A stretch of DNA of 64,000 bases. Source: JBBDLF01 sp040879025 (lineage in GTDB: Bacteria; Pseudomonadota; Gammaproteobacteria; Pseudomonadales; Pseudohongiellaceae). Made by a program: the position numbers and the translations under genes. Below the pieces are notes generated by a model. That model saw only the letters and a list, made by a program, of their open reading frames with translations. It was not told the origin of the DNA and made no database searches. Of the stretch, positions 17,083 to 26,060 are shown piece by piece. Every line of letters begins with the position of its first letter. Position 1 is the stretch's first letter. Location of the stretch: the NCBI GenBank assembly GCA_040879025.1, contig JBBDLF010000019.1, forward strand, positions 57,064 through 121,063. Reading direction: 5' to 3'.

Positions 17083-19551
17083 TTATTCATACCGAAGCGC
17101 CGTCACCGGATTTTGCCTCGCCACTCCCCAGGATTGTCCCGCGACGGTCAAAAAAGCGATGCCCACGGCCATCGCCAATGAGGCAACGAACATCCACAGA
17201 CTGAGTTCTATGCGATAGTGAAATCGCTCCAGCCAGTCCATAGCCACCCACCATGCGATTGTTGAGGCGACCACGCTTGCGCAGGCGATCAGGGTGAGAA
17301 TCTTTCCAAAAAACAGCAGAATGATCTGGCTGGCGGTGGCGCCGAGGGTTTTACGTATGCCTACTTCCTTGGTGCGTTGTTTAGTGGTGAAGGCCATCAA
17401 TCCGAACAGGCCCAGGCAGGAGAGCATCAGGCAAAGGCCGGCGAAAATAGCGACAAGCCTCATCTGGGTTTGTTCGGACAAGTACAGCGCATTCAACTCA
17501 TCGCGGACATAGGTATAGGCGAATGGCGCTTGAGCGTCAAAGTCATTCCACGCGGACTGGATGAAGGGAAGTATCTCAGCTTGGGAACCCGCGACCACAT
17601 CCAGTACCAGCGCCCGATCGGCGGTTGCCCGCCTCTGTTGATCCAGGCTGGATAATCCCAGAGCCTGAGGGTGCAGAAACAGGGCTTCCACCGGGTTGTG
17701 CAGGCCCTGAAAATTAAAATCATTCACGACACCAACTACCGTTCCCTGGTAGCCATTCCACTGCAGTCGTTTGCCGATGGGTGATGTCCATCCCAGGGCG
17801 GCAACCGCCGTTTCATTGACAAGGACAGGTACGATGGCGTTGGTGTGGGCGCCCGGCTCCAGGTTTCGGCCCGCCAGAAGCTCAAGGCCCATCACCTGCA
17901 GAAAGTTTTCATCGATGCCGATTCTGCGCAGGCCGCCGCTGGTCATCGCTTCCGCTTCAGTCTGGATACTCATCCCCGGCTGATAGGAAATCGGCCGCCC
18001 GGGAATCGAGGTGGTCACGGTTGCGCCAAGGATGCCGGCCTGAGCGGTCAGGGTTTCCATGAAACTGCTTAGTCGCTCAATCCCTGACGCGCCAATGATG
18101 TCCACCACCAGCTTGTTGTCCTTCTCAAACCCCAGAGAACGATTGTTAAGAAAGTTCATTTGCAGAAACATGATCATCACACTCGCCAGCACCATGATCG
18201 AGAGGCAGAATTGAGTGAAGACAAGCGTCTGCCGCAAGAGTCGGTCGGGCCTGAAGGTCTGGTGTCTGCGCTGTGTGCCGCGAGGAAATCCCAGGCCGGT
18301 AAGTTGAACGGCTGGATAGAAACCTGAAAGCAATCCTACCGACAAGCTGACCGCTCCCAGAGCGAACAACAATCCCCGCTCTTCCATCATGCTCATGGCG
18401 CTGCGTCCAAAGAGTTCGCTGATCGATGTGGTCGCGAGCGTGGCCTCCACGGCGGCAATGGCAATCACAAAAGAGGTGGCGGACAACAGGAGCGCTTCCA
18501 GTAAAAATTGCCAGAAAAGCTGCGACTGGCCGGCGCCCAACAGCTTCTGCAGATCAACCGATTTCTCAAACCGGAGCGACCGTGTTGTCGCCAGGTTAAT
18601 GTAGTTGATGCAGGCAATTGAAAGTATCAATAGGCCGATAGCTCCAACTGAATAGATAAAAAAGAGATTCGCTGAACTGAAATCATCAGCCGCCGTGGAA
18701 CTGAGATAAAGGCTCGACAGGGGCTCAACGTAGATGCGGGTGGCGTAGCGGCTGAATCCGTCTCCCGTCATGTATCGGTCGGCAAAGTCATTTCCAATGC
18801 CGGCAAAATCCGTCGCATCGATCCCGGCAGGCAGCAGAAAGTAGGTAAAAACCTGGGGGTATCCGAGTTCCAACCGCGCCTGGGGGCTGCCGGGGTTGGA
18901 CTGGGTTAGCTGGTTGATTGAAAGCAGGGCGTCATAGTGAAGGTGGGATGTCACTGGCATGTTTTCGAACACGCCGGTTATTGTATACGACTGGTCAGCT
19001 ATCAACAGGATTTCGCCAAGCGGGTTGCCCGGCCCAAAATAGCGCTCGGCGAGCGACTCGCTGATGACAACGGTCATGGGTGGTTCGAGAGCGCTAACCG
19101 CGTCGCCGCGGATCAGATGGTGAGAAAAGACCTCGAACACATTGTCGTCCACGAGCAGAATGCGCTGACTATCCCAGTTGTACAGCAAACGTTCTTCTCC
19201 GTTTGCGGCCTGCATACCGATAGCTATCTGTTCACCTGCATTAGGTAGCTCCCGGAACCTGACGAACTGCTCTATTTCCGGAAAATCCCGCTGCATCATT
19301 GGCCCGAGTTGGCTGGAGGTCAGAGCCGTGGCATAGGGCTGCGTATTGCCGGGAGTGGTGAATTCATTCACCGCACGGTAAATCCGCGCGTAATTGTCAT
19401 GGTGGCGGTCGTAATTCAGTTCCTGGTGAATATAAACTGCGACGAGAAAAAAACAGGCCATGCCGGTCGCCAGGCTCAACACGTTGATGAGGGTGTACAA
19501 GCGGTCGCGCAACAGGTTACGGAGTGTCAGCTTCAGGAAAATACCGTTCAT
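17083..19551 (-). CDS. FtsX/MacB-type ABC transporter permease
   Basis: An 822-residue membrane protein with two FtsX modules. The N-terminus LRDRLYTLINVLSLATGMAC is the first TM with the MacB periplasmic core domain following (to about 260). Three TM helices follow around 290-410 (second half of module 1), then a second TM plus core (about 440-690) and three C-terminal TM helices containing KEVGIRKTLGATASQI, the conserved FtsX loop. No ATPase or membrane-fusion partner is adjacent, so it must pair with a distant ATPase. Likely role: mechanotransmission or export (drugs, peptides, lipoproteins). Confidence 0.88.
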   Translation of the reverse strand: MNGIFLKLTLRNLLRDRLYTLINVLSLATGMACFFLVAVYIHQELNYDRHHDNYARIYRAVNEFTTPGNTQPYATALTSSQLGPMMQRDFPEIEQFVRFRELPNAGEQIAIGMQAANGEERLLYNWDSQRILLVDDNVFEVFSHHLIRGDAVSALEPPMTVVISESLAERYFGPGNPLGEILLIADQSYTITGVFENMPVTSHLHYDALLSINQLTQSNPGSPQARLELGYPQVFTYFLLPAGIDATDFAGIGNDFADRYMTGDGFSRYATRIYVEPLSSLYLSSTAADDFSSANLFFIYSVGAIGLLILSIACINYINLATTRSLRFEKSVDLQKLLGAGQSQLFWQFLLEALLLSATSFVIAIAAVEATLATTSISELFGRSAMSMMEERGLLFALGAVSLSVGLLSGFYPAVQLTGLGFPRGTQRRHQTFRPDRLLRQTLVFTQFCLSIMVLASVMIMFLQMNFLNNRSLGFEKDNKLVVDIIGASGIERLSSFMETLTAQAGILGATVTTSIPGRPISYQPGMSIQTEAEAMTSGGLRRIGIDENFLQVMGLELLAGRNLEPGAHTNAIVPVLVNETAVAALGWTSPIGKRLQWNGYQGTVVGVVNDFNFQGLHNPVEALFLHPQALGLSSLDQQRRATADRALVLDVVAGSQAEILPFIQSAWNDFDAQAPFAYTYVRDELNALYLSEQTQMRLVAIFAGLCLMLSCLGLFGLMAFTTKQRTKEVGIRKTLGATASQIILLFFGKILTLIACASVVASTIAWWVAMDWLERFHYRIELSLWMFVASLAMAVGIAFLTVAGQSWGVARQNPVTALRYE

Positions 19552-19785
19552 CAGGTGCCCCGGGGTCCATGCATCATGTCTGTAGTGCAGGAAGCGTGCC
19601 AGTCCGGAAGTGCTTCAAGCGGCCACAAATCCACCATAGACGGGTATTGCTGTCCCATTTTGACACAGGGGCTGTTCCATTATGGTATTCAATGTAACAT
19701 TATTCGTGGGATGAGTAGTTGATTCTTTGTCCCGATAACTTAATAGGCTTGGAGCATTCAAAATATCGAAATTGGAGACTAATCA

Positions 19786-20424
19786 ATGAAATTTAAAATT
19801 CCACCAGCATTCTATCTCATTGGAATCGCTGGTACGTCTGTCGCCCAAGACTATATTTATGGGCAAGGGGACTCTACAGAACCTGCGTCTGGTGAACGGG
19901 TTGTTGTTAATGTTGAAAACAGCTTTGAAAGGAGATCAAAGACCGCACAAGAAATCGAGAGTGAGGTAATTAGATACCTGGCTGTCCAACTTACAAACGG
20001 CAACATGGCTGGCGATCTCACTGCATTCCTAGAGCTCGATACTGATCAAGTCGACGAGATATTGCGGATTATCAAGCCAATTGAAAACCACCACCTGGAT
20101 CTGGAAATTGAGCGCGTGCAAGCTATGTGTGGTGAGTGGGCCACTTCAAATGGATCAAACAACGCTGTCAATCAGGTTGACGTCTCGTTAAGTGCTTATG
20201 ATGTCAAGTTGCGTGAGCAGGGCGAAGAATCGATAGATCTATACTCAGTAGCGATTTCTGCTATTGAGAAAGTTATCGGGACTCAGAATCAGGAAGAATG
20301 GAATGAGTATTTGATAATCCAAAGGGAAAGAATGGCCCGGGCTGCGACTTCCTATTTTCACCAGAATGTACTCTCATCTGCAAATCCTGCAGAATCAATC
20401 GAAGCTACATGTGGAGGCCATTGA
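19786..20424 (+). CDS. Small secreted protein of unknown function
   Basis: A 212-residue protein I do not recognise. It has a short signal peptide (MKFKIPPAFYLIGIAGTSVA) and then a hydrophilic, acidic, probably helical body. Several segments such as LERRSKTAQEIESEVIRYL-like stretches (here FERRSKTAQEIESEV) suggest coiled or helical packing. TAATCA precedes the ATG with only a weak ribosome-binding site. Its stop lies 2 bp before the next ATG, so the two form a unit. AT content is higher than in the neighbouring metabolic genes, hinting at later acquisition. Confidence 0.6.
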   Translation: MKFKIPPAFYLIGIAGTSVAQDYIYGQGDSTEPASGERVVVNVENSFERRSKTAQEIESEVIRYLAVQLTNGNMAGDLTAFLELDTDQVDEILRIIKPIENHHLDLEIERVQAMCGEWATSNGSNNAVNQVDVSLSAYDVKLREQGEESIDLYSVAISAIEKVIGTQNQEEWNEYLIIQRERMARAATSYFHQNVLSSANPAESIEATCGGH

Positions 20425-20425
20425 T

Positions 20426-20908
20426 ATGAAGAAGATTATTGTAACCCTGGGAATGCTATTTTCGATCACTACTATTCCACAAATTGCAACCGCCGCAGTT
20501 ACTGCAGACTGCCTCCCTGGCTGGTTTGGAAGCTCGACTGCCTGGTATTCTGATTGCATACTTTGGGTACAAAGTGAGCCGCAAATTGTTGGGGCGTTGG
20601 AAGTTGAAGTGCACAATTATACATGGGGAAACATCTACCAGAGTGGGCAGCAAATAGCTAGTGATTCAGCAAATGCCTACGGGTATGCTGATATAAACCT
20701 TACAGAAGTGTCTCCAGGCGTCTATGTTATGTCCGCACATGCTGAAGCTAGGTTATACGCTTATAAATACGATTCAAGTTCTCAAGGGGTGACGTGGGAC
20801 CCACTTTGCGCTAGAGGTAAGTTCTCCTATTACCAAGCTGGCACCGGTTGGATTTATGCTCCGGAGTTCGACGTTGAAGAATGTTCGTATGACCTCTCGA
20901 CAGAATAA
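20426..20908 (+). CDS. Small secreted protein of unknown function
   Basis: 160 residues, not recognised. The ATG at 20426 opens a signal peptide (MKKIIVTLGMLF...ATAAV). The mature part is rich in Trp, Tyr and Ser and contains four or more Cys, as in extracellular beta-sandwich proteins. It follows the previous gene by 2 bp and shares its AT-rich composition, so both probably act together outside the cytoplasm. Upstream in-frame starts were rejected because they lie inside the preceding gene. Confidence 0.55.
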   Translation: MKKIIVTLGMLFSITTIPQIATAAVTADCLPGWFGSSTAWYSDCILWVQSEPQIVGALEVEVHNYTWGNIYQSGQQIASDSANAYGYADINLTEVSPGVYVMSAHAEARLYAYKYDSSSQGVTWDPLCARGKFSYYQAGTGWIYAPEFDVEECSYDLSTE

Positions 20909-21008
20909 CCAAAGATCCAGACTTTGTCCGCTGGGTTTGACGCGCACGTACAAGCGGTCACCGTCAGCCGAGTTGTACTCTTTGGCTTTATCACTGGCCT
21001 GAACGTTG

Positions 21009-21083
21009 AATAAATGGGGTCAGAGTAAAAATACAGTAGTTTGCCTGGCCAACAACAGTAATTTTACTCTGACCCCATTTATT
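21009..21083. repeat. REP-like palindrome (family 2), degenerate copy
   Basis: Left arm 21009-21042 and right arm 21051-21083 of the GGGGTCAGAGTAAAA family, with mismatches near the loop. A short extra GACCCCGTTTAT echo follows at 21088. It lies just past the stop of the methyltransferase gene. Confidence 0.8.
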
Positions 21084-21095
21084 CGCTGACCCCGT

Positions 21096-21719
21096 TTATC
21101 CACGTTTGCAAAAGCAGTAAACAAACTTTTGTTCGTTCCCGGCCGGCGTGCGGTGCAACTCGGGTTCTGACCCAAGCAGTTCAAATGGCTTGCCAAACTC
21201 CGAGTGAAGCGCCGATGTGCTATAGCGCATGACAGGAAGGCCGCTGCACTTATCAGGACCATCCTCGGCAAACGTCGCGACTATGACCAGGCCTCCTGGC
21301 TTCACCGCACGAAGCACCTGTTGCACGTACCTGTGCCGTTCAGTGTGTGAAGTAAGAAAATGAAAAACCGCCCTGTCGTGCCATACATCATAGCCATTGG
21401 CCGGCAGATCCACATCAAGAACGTTGGCTTCCAGCCATCTCACTGACGATGCTTTGGCACCCAATCTTGCTTTTGCTTTCTCCAACGCAGTAGCGGAAAG
21501 ATCAAGCACGGTAATTTCAGAGTATCCGTTTTCAATCAAGTCATCGACAAGGATTGATGCCCCGCCTCCAACATCAATAATTGCCCCGTCTGCGGGTACG
21601 TGATTATCGCGAATAATCTTCAGTGATAATTCTGCATGACGCTGAAACCAGCTGACTTCATCGGCTTTTTTACTGGAGTAGACCTTCTCCCAGTGTTCCT
21701 TGGATTGCATAAATTCCAT
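21096..21719 (-). CDS. Class I SAM-dependent methyltransferase
   Basis: A 207-residue enzyme with the Methyltransf_25-type core. Motif I is IDVGGGASILVDDL (about 48-61), followed by the acidic residue in ITVLDLSATALEKAK, and the later WLEANVLDVDLP and YDVWHDRAVFHFL segments. HWEKVYSSKKADEVSWFQ at the N-terminus is typical of tellurite/thiopurine-like methyltransferases annotated in many proteobacteria. It transfers a methyl group from SAM to a small molecule that cannot be specified. It is transcribed towards a REP-like hairpin. Confidence 0.88.
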   Translation of the reverse strand: MEFMQSKEHWEKVYSSKKADEVSWFQRHAELSLKIIRDNHVPADGAIIDVGGGASILVDDLIENGYSEITVLDLSATALEKAKARLGAKASSVRWLEANVLDVDLPANGYDVWHDRAVFHFLTSHTERHRYVQQVLRAVKPGGLVIVATFAEDGPDKCSGLPVMRYSTSALHSEFGKPFELLGSEPELHRTPAGNEQKFVYCFCKRG

Positions 21720-21824
21720 ACTCTTTAGAGACTAGCGCTTCAATCTCCGGCGCGCGTTTTTGTGCGAAGTGCCTGAGTGGTGCCTTGAGTAGTGCTTTGA
21801 CTCGTCATGCCTTCTGCCATAGAC

Positions 21825-21845
21825 TTGTACAATCATGTTGTACAA
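21825..21845. promoter_or_regulatory. Likely Phd operator: two TTGTACAA palindromes
   Basis: TTGTACAA occurs at 21825-21832 and 21838-21845, each an 8-bp palindrome, 13 bp centre to centre. The pair lies 19 bp before the antitoxin ATG, where Phd/YefM antitoxins usually bind to repress their own operon. Confidence 0.6.
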
Positions 21846-21863
21846 CGACATCCAGATACTCCA

Positions 21864-22091
21864 ATGAAAACAAATATTAGCGATTTTAGAGCCAATTTAC
21901 TGAAATATCTAGAAAAAGTGAGCGCCGGCCAGCAGATTACTGTAACGACTAATGGCAGAGTTTTGGCAACTTTAACACCCCCGGTGCAAAAAAGAGCGAC
22001 CGCCAAAAAGCAGTTGCAAGAGCTGGCAGCTACGGCAAAGGTTCATGATGTTACCAGTCCTGTCGAACGTGACTGGGACGCGATGTCATGA
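21864..22091 (+). CDS. Phd/YefM-family antitoxin
   Basis: A 75-residue antitoxin. The start MKTNISDFRANLLKYLEKV and the following GQQITVTTNGRVLATLTPP are the standard Phd/YefM DNA-binding fold, and the C-terminal half should wrap the toxin. ATG at 21864 is preferred to the frame start at 21807, because the latter would include the operator repeats. It overlaps the toxin gene by 4 nt (ATGA). The palindromes at 21825-21845 are its probable autoregulatory site. Confidence 0.88.
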   Translation: MKTNISDFRANLLKYLEKVSAGQQITVTTNGRVLATLTPPVQKRATAKKQLQELAATAKVHDVTSPVERDWDAMS

Positions 22092-22483
22092 TTCTTATGG
22101 ACACCTGCGCTATCGTCTGGGACGCCTTGGAGCAATCCCGGATTACAGCCAAAGCGCTAAAAGTTGTTAACAGGGCAGATGAACACGACGCGTTGATAAT
22201 TTCAGATATTTCACTATGGGAAATTTCAATGCTGATCAAAAAAGACCGCATTGAAGTCGCCGCATCTGCTGCCGGTTTCATAAACCTCTTTCTCCAATCC
22301 CGAAACGTTTCGGTTATTTCCATTTCTCCTGAAATAGCCGAGCTATCTACCAATTTTGGAAACGACGTCAGCGACGATCACGCCGACCGTATCATTGCCG
22401 CAACATCCGTTATCAACAACGCTCAACTTGTAACCGCAGACAAAAAGCTACGAGAGAGCGAGCTGCTTGACACGGTGTGGTAG
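22088..22483 (+). CDS. PIN-domain toxin (VapC-like)
   Basis: A 131-residue PIN ribonuclease. Expected acidic residues are present: D5 in LMDTCAIVW, E44 in ISLWEISML, and DDHADRIIAA followed by LVTADKKL near the C-terminus. These enzymes cleave tRNA or rRNA when freed from the antitoxin. Coupled to the Phd-type antitoxin by a 4-nt overlap, the usual order for this pair type. It does not lie in the integron array, and no attC-like site flanks it. Confidence 0.9.
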   Translation: MILMDTCAIVWDALEQSRITAKALKVVNRADEHDALIISDISLWEISMLIKKDRIEVAASAAGFINLFLQSRNVSVISISPEIAELSTNFGNDVSDDHADRIIAATSVINNAQLVTADKKLRESELLDTVW

Positions 22484-22575
22484 GCATACGATGCCACATT
22501 TTGCCCGCTCAAACCGCCTTTGGACCGTTTGGTACACTCAGCCGCTGATCGCGCAAGGTTGTAAACAAGAGGCGC

Positions 22576-23676
22576 TCATGCCCCTGCATGCGGTTCCCGC
22601 GTCGCGTCCACGCGATACGTTCTTGGCGGCACACCCTGAATATCCTTGAATGCCTTGTTGAACGACGACAGCGAAGCATAACCGACTTCCATCGCGATGT
22701 TGGCGACTGATTCGTCGGTGCCTTTCAGTCTCTCGCACGCGTCCCTGATGCGAAAGTAATTAAGGAACTGATTGAAGTTGCGGTAATGCATCTGCTTGTT
22801 GATAATCTTCCTCAGTTTGTATTCCTGTATGGACAGCCTCTCCGCGAGGTCTCCGATAGTCAGTCCCATTTCCGCGTAATAGCGGTCCTTTTCGATGGTT
22901 GCGAGAATCCGGTCAACCAGTTTCGAATCGACTCTCCGTACCCTTTCAACCTGCGGTGGCTCGCCCCCGGTCGTCGGCTCAGACTGCACAATCAGGGAGA
23001 ACGCATCGCCGTGCAGACGGAAAATAGTCAGGTTGAACGCGAACGTGATCAAAAATGTGTAGAGCGAAAACAACATAACAGGCAGGCCGGAATACGACAG
23101 GAACCGTAAGCGGTCCAGCATTGGATCGGAAAACGAAAAAAAGCCGTTACCTACGATCACCGCCAGCAAAGCGCCCATGCTGATGACAAACGGCACCCGC
23201 ACGCGCCTGCGTTCTTCAATCAAATCGTCACCGCGCCCACTGAATGCGATGTAGATCGAATGGATGGAAAAGCCCAGCATGATGACTTGGGGAATGACAT
23301 AGATCAGCAGAAACCAGAAGTCACCATAGGTGGACTCCGGAGAGTAAAACGGAACGCCAAGCGCACGGACCAGCAGGTAGTACCCCATCAACCACCAAGC
23401 GACCCGCGGGGTTTCGCCGGTGTCGACAAACAGTTCCCTGGCGATAAGCCACAGTACAGCCGGAGTGGCGATGGCAAGCCGCAAAAGGAGAAGTTCCAGC
23501 AATGGCATTGCTGAAACCGCTGAGGTGGTGGTCAATAAATAGGCAATCAGGCAAATGCTGAACAGAATCATCAGACGGCTCAGAAAGCGCCAGTTGTGAT
23601 GAATCAGGAAAAAGCTTCCCAGCAGGAATAACTGTGAGATTGCCAGTGAGGCAATTGTGTCATTTAGCCAGGTCAT
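22576..23676 (-). CDS. Membrane-anchored AraC-family regulator
   Basis: A 366-residue protein. Residues 1-230 hold about seven hydrophobic segments. The C-terminal part (about 255-360) is an AraC HTH_18 domain with IGDLAERLSIQEYKLRKIIN and the second helix pair NIAMEVGYASLSSFNKAFKD, followed by VPPRTYR. Such 7TM-AraC proteins sense an extracellular or membrane signal and regulate nearby genes. It lies 77 bp downstream of a TonB receptor gene on the same strand, suggesting control of the uptake cluster at 22.6-31.5 kb. Confidence 0.87.
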   Translation of the reverse strand: MTWLNDTIASLAISQLFLLGSFFLIHHNWRFLSRLMILFSICLIAYLLTTTSAVSAMPLLELLLLRLAIATPAVLWLIARELFVDTGETPRVAWWLMGYYLLVRALGVPFYSPESTYGDFWFLLIYVIPQVIMLGFSIHSIYIAFSGRGDDLIEERRRVRVPFVISMGALLAVIVGNGFFSFSDPMLDRLRFLSYSGLPVMLFSLYTFLITFAFNLTIFRLHGDAFSLIVQSEPTTGGEPPQVERVRRVDSKLVDRILATIEKDRYYAEMGLTIGDLAERLSIQEYKLRKIINKQMHYRNFNQFLNYFRIRDACERLKGTDESVANIAMEVGYASLSSFNKAFKDIQGVPPRTYRVDATREPHAGA

Positions 23677-23753
23677 AGTGCAGCAACAATAATAGCGGCC
23701 TCAGGTCATTGCAAGACAAAAAGCTGCCTCCGTTCGTCCGCCATGGCGGCACA

Positions 23754-25919
23754 CTAGAACGTTCCGCGAACATTCAACCTGACCTGGTGACCGACGGTGC
23801 TGCAGTTATACTCGACTTCCTGCAAAACACCTTGGGAAAGTCGCCCCTGATAGCGACGTCGTTCAGTGCATTTCTCATAATCCAGCGCGTTTATCCATTC
23901 GGCACGGAACGTCAGTCCGTTGAAACCCTGCTTTTCCGCAAAGACAGTCAAGTCACTGTTGGATGCGAGGAACTGTACCTTGTCGATGTCCCAGAACGGC
24001 CGGTTGCCATCAATTCCGTCACGGTAGTTAAATCCGTAATTTAATCCCCGTGACACGACATCGTGACGGAAACCGAGCCGGAAGTTGCCCCGGTCATAAG
24101 GTACAACCCGACGTTCAAAACCGATCAGAGGATCATCAATTGCGGAGTCTCTCACGTTAACGCCGCCGGTGACCAGAGCCTGTGGCAGATTGATAAATCC
24201 GAGCCTGACGCTGCCGTACACGTTCAGGCCCAGCACCTTGCCGTCACCGGCATTGCCGTTGACGGTCTGCAACCGGTCGGGACCGGTTGAGACATCAATG
24301 CGTCCTATCACGTTCTCAATGTCGTAGTAGTAGACATTGGCATTGAGTAACCCGGCATCGCTGGGTAAACGATATTCCAGATTCAGGTTGTACTGCCACG
24401 ACTCCTCCTGCACCAGTTCCGCGTTGCCTCCTATCACGTCCTGATCATCGTCGCGGGTTTCAGTAGCGGCCACAAAATCCGCAAAGTTCAACTGCGAGAC
24501 GACTCGCTCAGCGGAAACCCGTAACTGTGTCTGAGGATTCAGGTCAAAGCGATAGTCCAGCTTGGGTCTGATGAAGTCAAAGTCTCTGGTGTTGGTGATG
24601 TCACCGGTCTGGCGAATTTCCGAGAGTTCCAGAAGCAAGGTGGTTTCCAGAGAGTGCCGTGGGTTGGGCTGCCACGTGCTGATGACAAATGACTCGAGGC
24701 GGATTTCCTCAACACTGGAGTCGGAAAGCGGTAAATCGGCCGGCACCAGGCCACCGTACGAATCGTTCGGCTGTCCCGGAATGTCTAGTCCGCGCTTCAG
24801 GCGCGAATCAAGAATTGTCTGGGCACGCTCCACACCCACTTCCATCCCCATGGTACTCAGCGGGTCGAATGTGTACGACGTGCGCATGATTCTCTCACGG
24901 GTGCGGGTAGCGGAATCAAGGAACAGGTTTTTTGCGCCTGTGCCGGTACTGAGCAAGCCGCGATAACGTTCCCGCGTGCTGTCATTGTTCAGTTCGTTGG
25001 CGATAAAAAGAAATTTGTAACTTCCGCCGTCGGCAAACCGGTGGTCAAAGTCTCCTCCGATTTCCCAGTTGTCACTGTCGGCGGCAATATTCTCACTTTC
25101 GTAATAGGTGACAGAAGGTGAAACTGTCAGGTCGGTGATGTTGCGCTGCAGCGTGACCGGCGGATCGGCTTCCCGGTAAAGCGCATTGAAGGCGATGCGG
25201 TCAGTCTCACTAAGGTCAAAAATCAAATTTCCGTTGATGCTCAGCGTCGTCAAATCCTTCTCCTGCTCCAGGGTAACGATATCGTTCGGTGACAGATCGC
25301 CCAGAAAGCTGTACTCACGGCTTTCAAGCCGTTCGAAACCCGGTTCCAGTTCGGCGCTCAACAGGTACGAAAGTCTGCCTGAACGTGCGCTATAGGCGAT
25401 TGAACCGGCCGGCTCAATACGGTTTTCAGCGAACCCGACCAAACCGCCGCTGACGGACAGGCTGTCGGTAAGGGATTGTTCAAGTAATACAATATTGATC
25501 AGCTGGCCGCTGTTGCTTACATCGAGCGCCGCGGTGGAGCCCCGGATAATCTCTATCCGCTCGACCTGTTCTGCAGGAATTCTGTCCAGCTGGCTCGCGG
25601 CTTCGTTTTCCTTGCCGGCCATTCGCTTGCCATCGATCAGAATCTGCGCACTTCCCCCCAGCCCCCGGGTTTCATTGTTTTGACTGCCGTTCGTATTTTC
25701 ACCCAGGGCGAGTGAAATTCCTGGAATCCTGTCCAGCATATCGCCGACAGTGACAGGTTCGAATTGAGCGAAATACGCGGCGGGATAAACTACGGTCGTG
25801 TCAGAACCGATCTGGCCGAGAGACTGGCCTGATAGAAAGGCAGTGATAAAAAAAAGTGTGCATTTGCTAAAATGCCGGAACGCGAATTTCGCCCGCATCA
25901 CAGAGTTTGAAATCAGCAT
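23754..25919 (-). CDS. TonB-dependent outer-membrane receptor
   Basis: About 721 residues. The ATG at 25919 gives a signal peptide (MLISNSVMRAKFAFRHF..., ending GQSLGQ) with GGAG 8 nt upstream; the longer frame start at 26042 gives no leader. The plug domain (about 25-150) contains VTVGDMLDRIPGISLALG, AQILIDGKRMAGKENEA and IPAEQVERIEIIRGSTAAL. The remainder is a 22-strand barrel rich in aromatic residues, closing VGHQVRLNVRGTF with terminal Phe. Ligand unknown. Next to a second TonB receptor and an AraC regulator. Confidence 0.88.
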   Translation of the reverse strand: MLISNSVMRAKFAFRHFSKCTLFFITAFLSGQSLGQIGSDTTVVYPAAYFAQFEPVTVGDMLDRIPGISLALGENTNGSQNNETRGLGGSAQILIDGKRMAGKENEAASQLDRIPAEQVERIEIIRGSTAALDVSNSGQLINIVLLEQSLTDSLSVSGGLVGFAENRIEPAGSIAYSARSGRLSYLLSAELEPGFERLESREYSFLGDLSPNDIVTLEQEKDLTTLSINGNLIFDLSETDRIAFNALYREADPPVTLQRNITDLTVSPSVTYYESENIAADSDNWEIGGDFDHRFADGGSYKFLFIANELNNDSTRERYRGLLSTGTGAKNLFLDSATRTRERIMRTSYTFDPLSTMGMEVGVERAQTILDSRLKRGLDIPGQPNDSYGGLVPADLPLSDSSVEEIRLESFVISTWQPNPRHSLETTLLLELSEIRQTGDITNTRDFDFIRPKLDYRFDLNPQTQLRVSAERVVSQLNFADFVAATETRDDDQDVIGGNAELVQEESWQYNLNLEYRLPSDAGLLNANVYYYDIENVIGRIDVSTGPDRLQTVNGNAGDGKVLGLNVYGSVRLGFINLPQALVTGGVNVRDSAIDDPLIGFERRVVPYDRGNFRLGFRHDVVSRGLNYGFNYRDGIDGNRPFWDIDKVQFLASNSDLTVFAEKQGFNGLTFRAEWINALDYEKCTERRRYQGRLSQGVLQEVEYNCSTVGHQVRLNVRGTF

Positions 25920-26060
25920 GGAAAGCGCTCCGCCATTGAATTTTACGATCAAGTTTACAGCATAGGATAAACCGATGTCCGTTGTTTTCGGCGCGGTTAA
26001 ACTCCCGGGTGCCGGGAGACAGCAAGCGCTGTTTCCCGGCACCCGAGAGGTGCTGATTGC

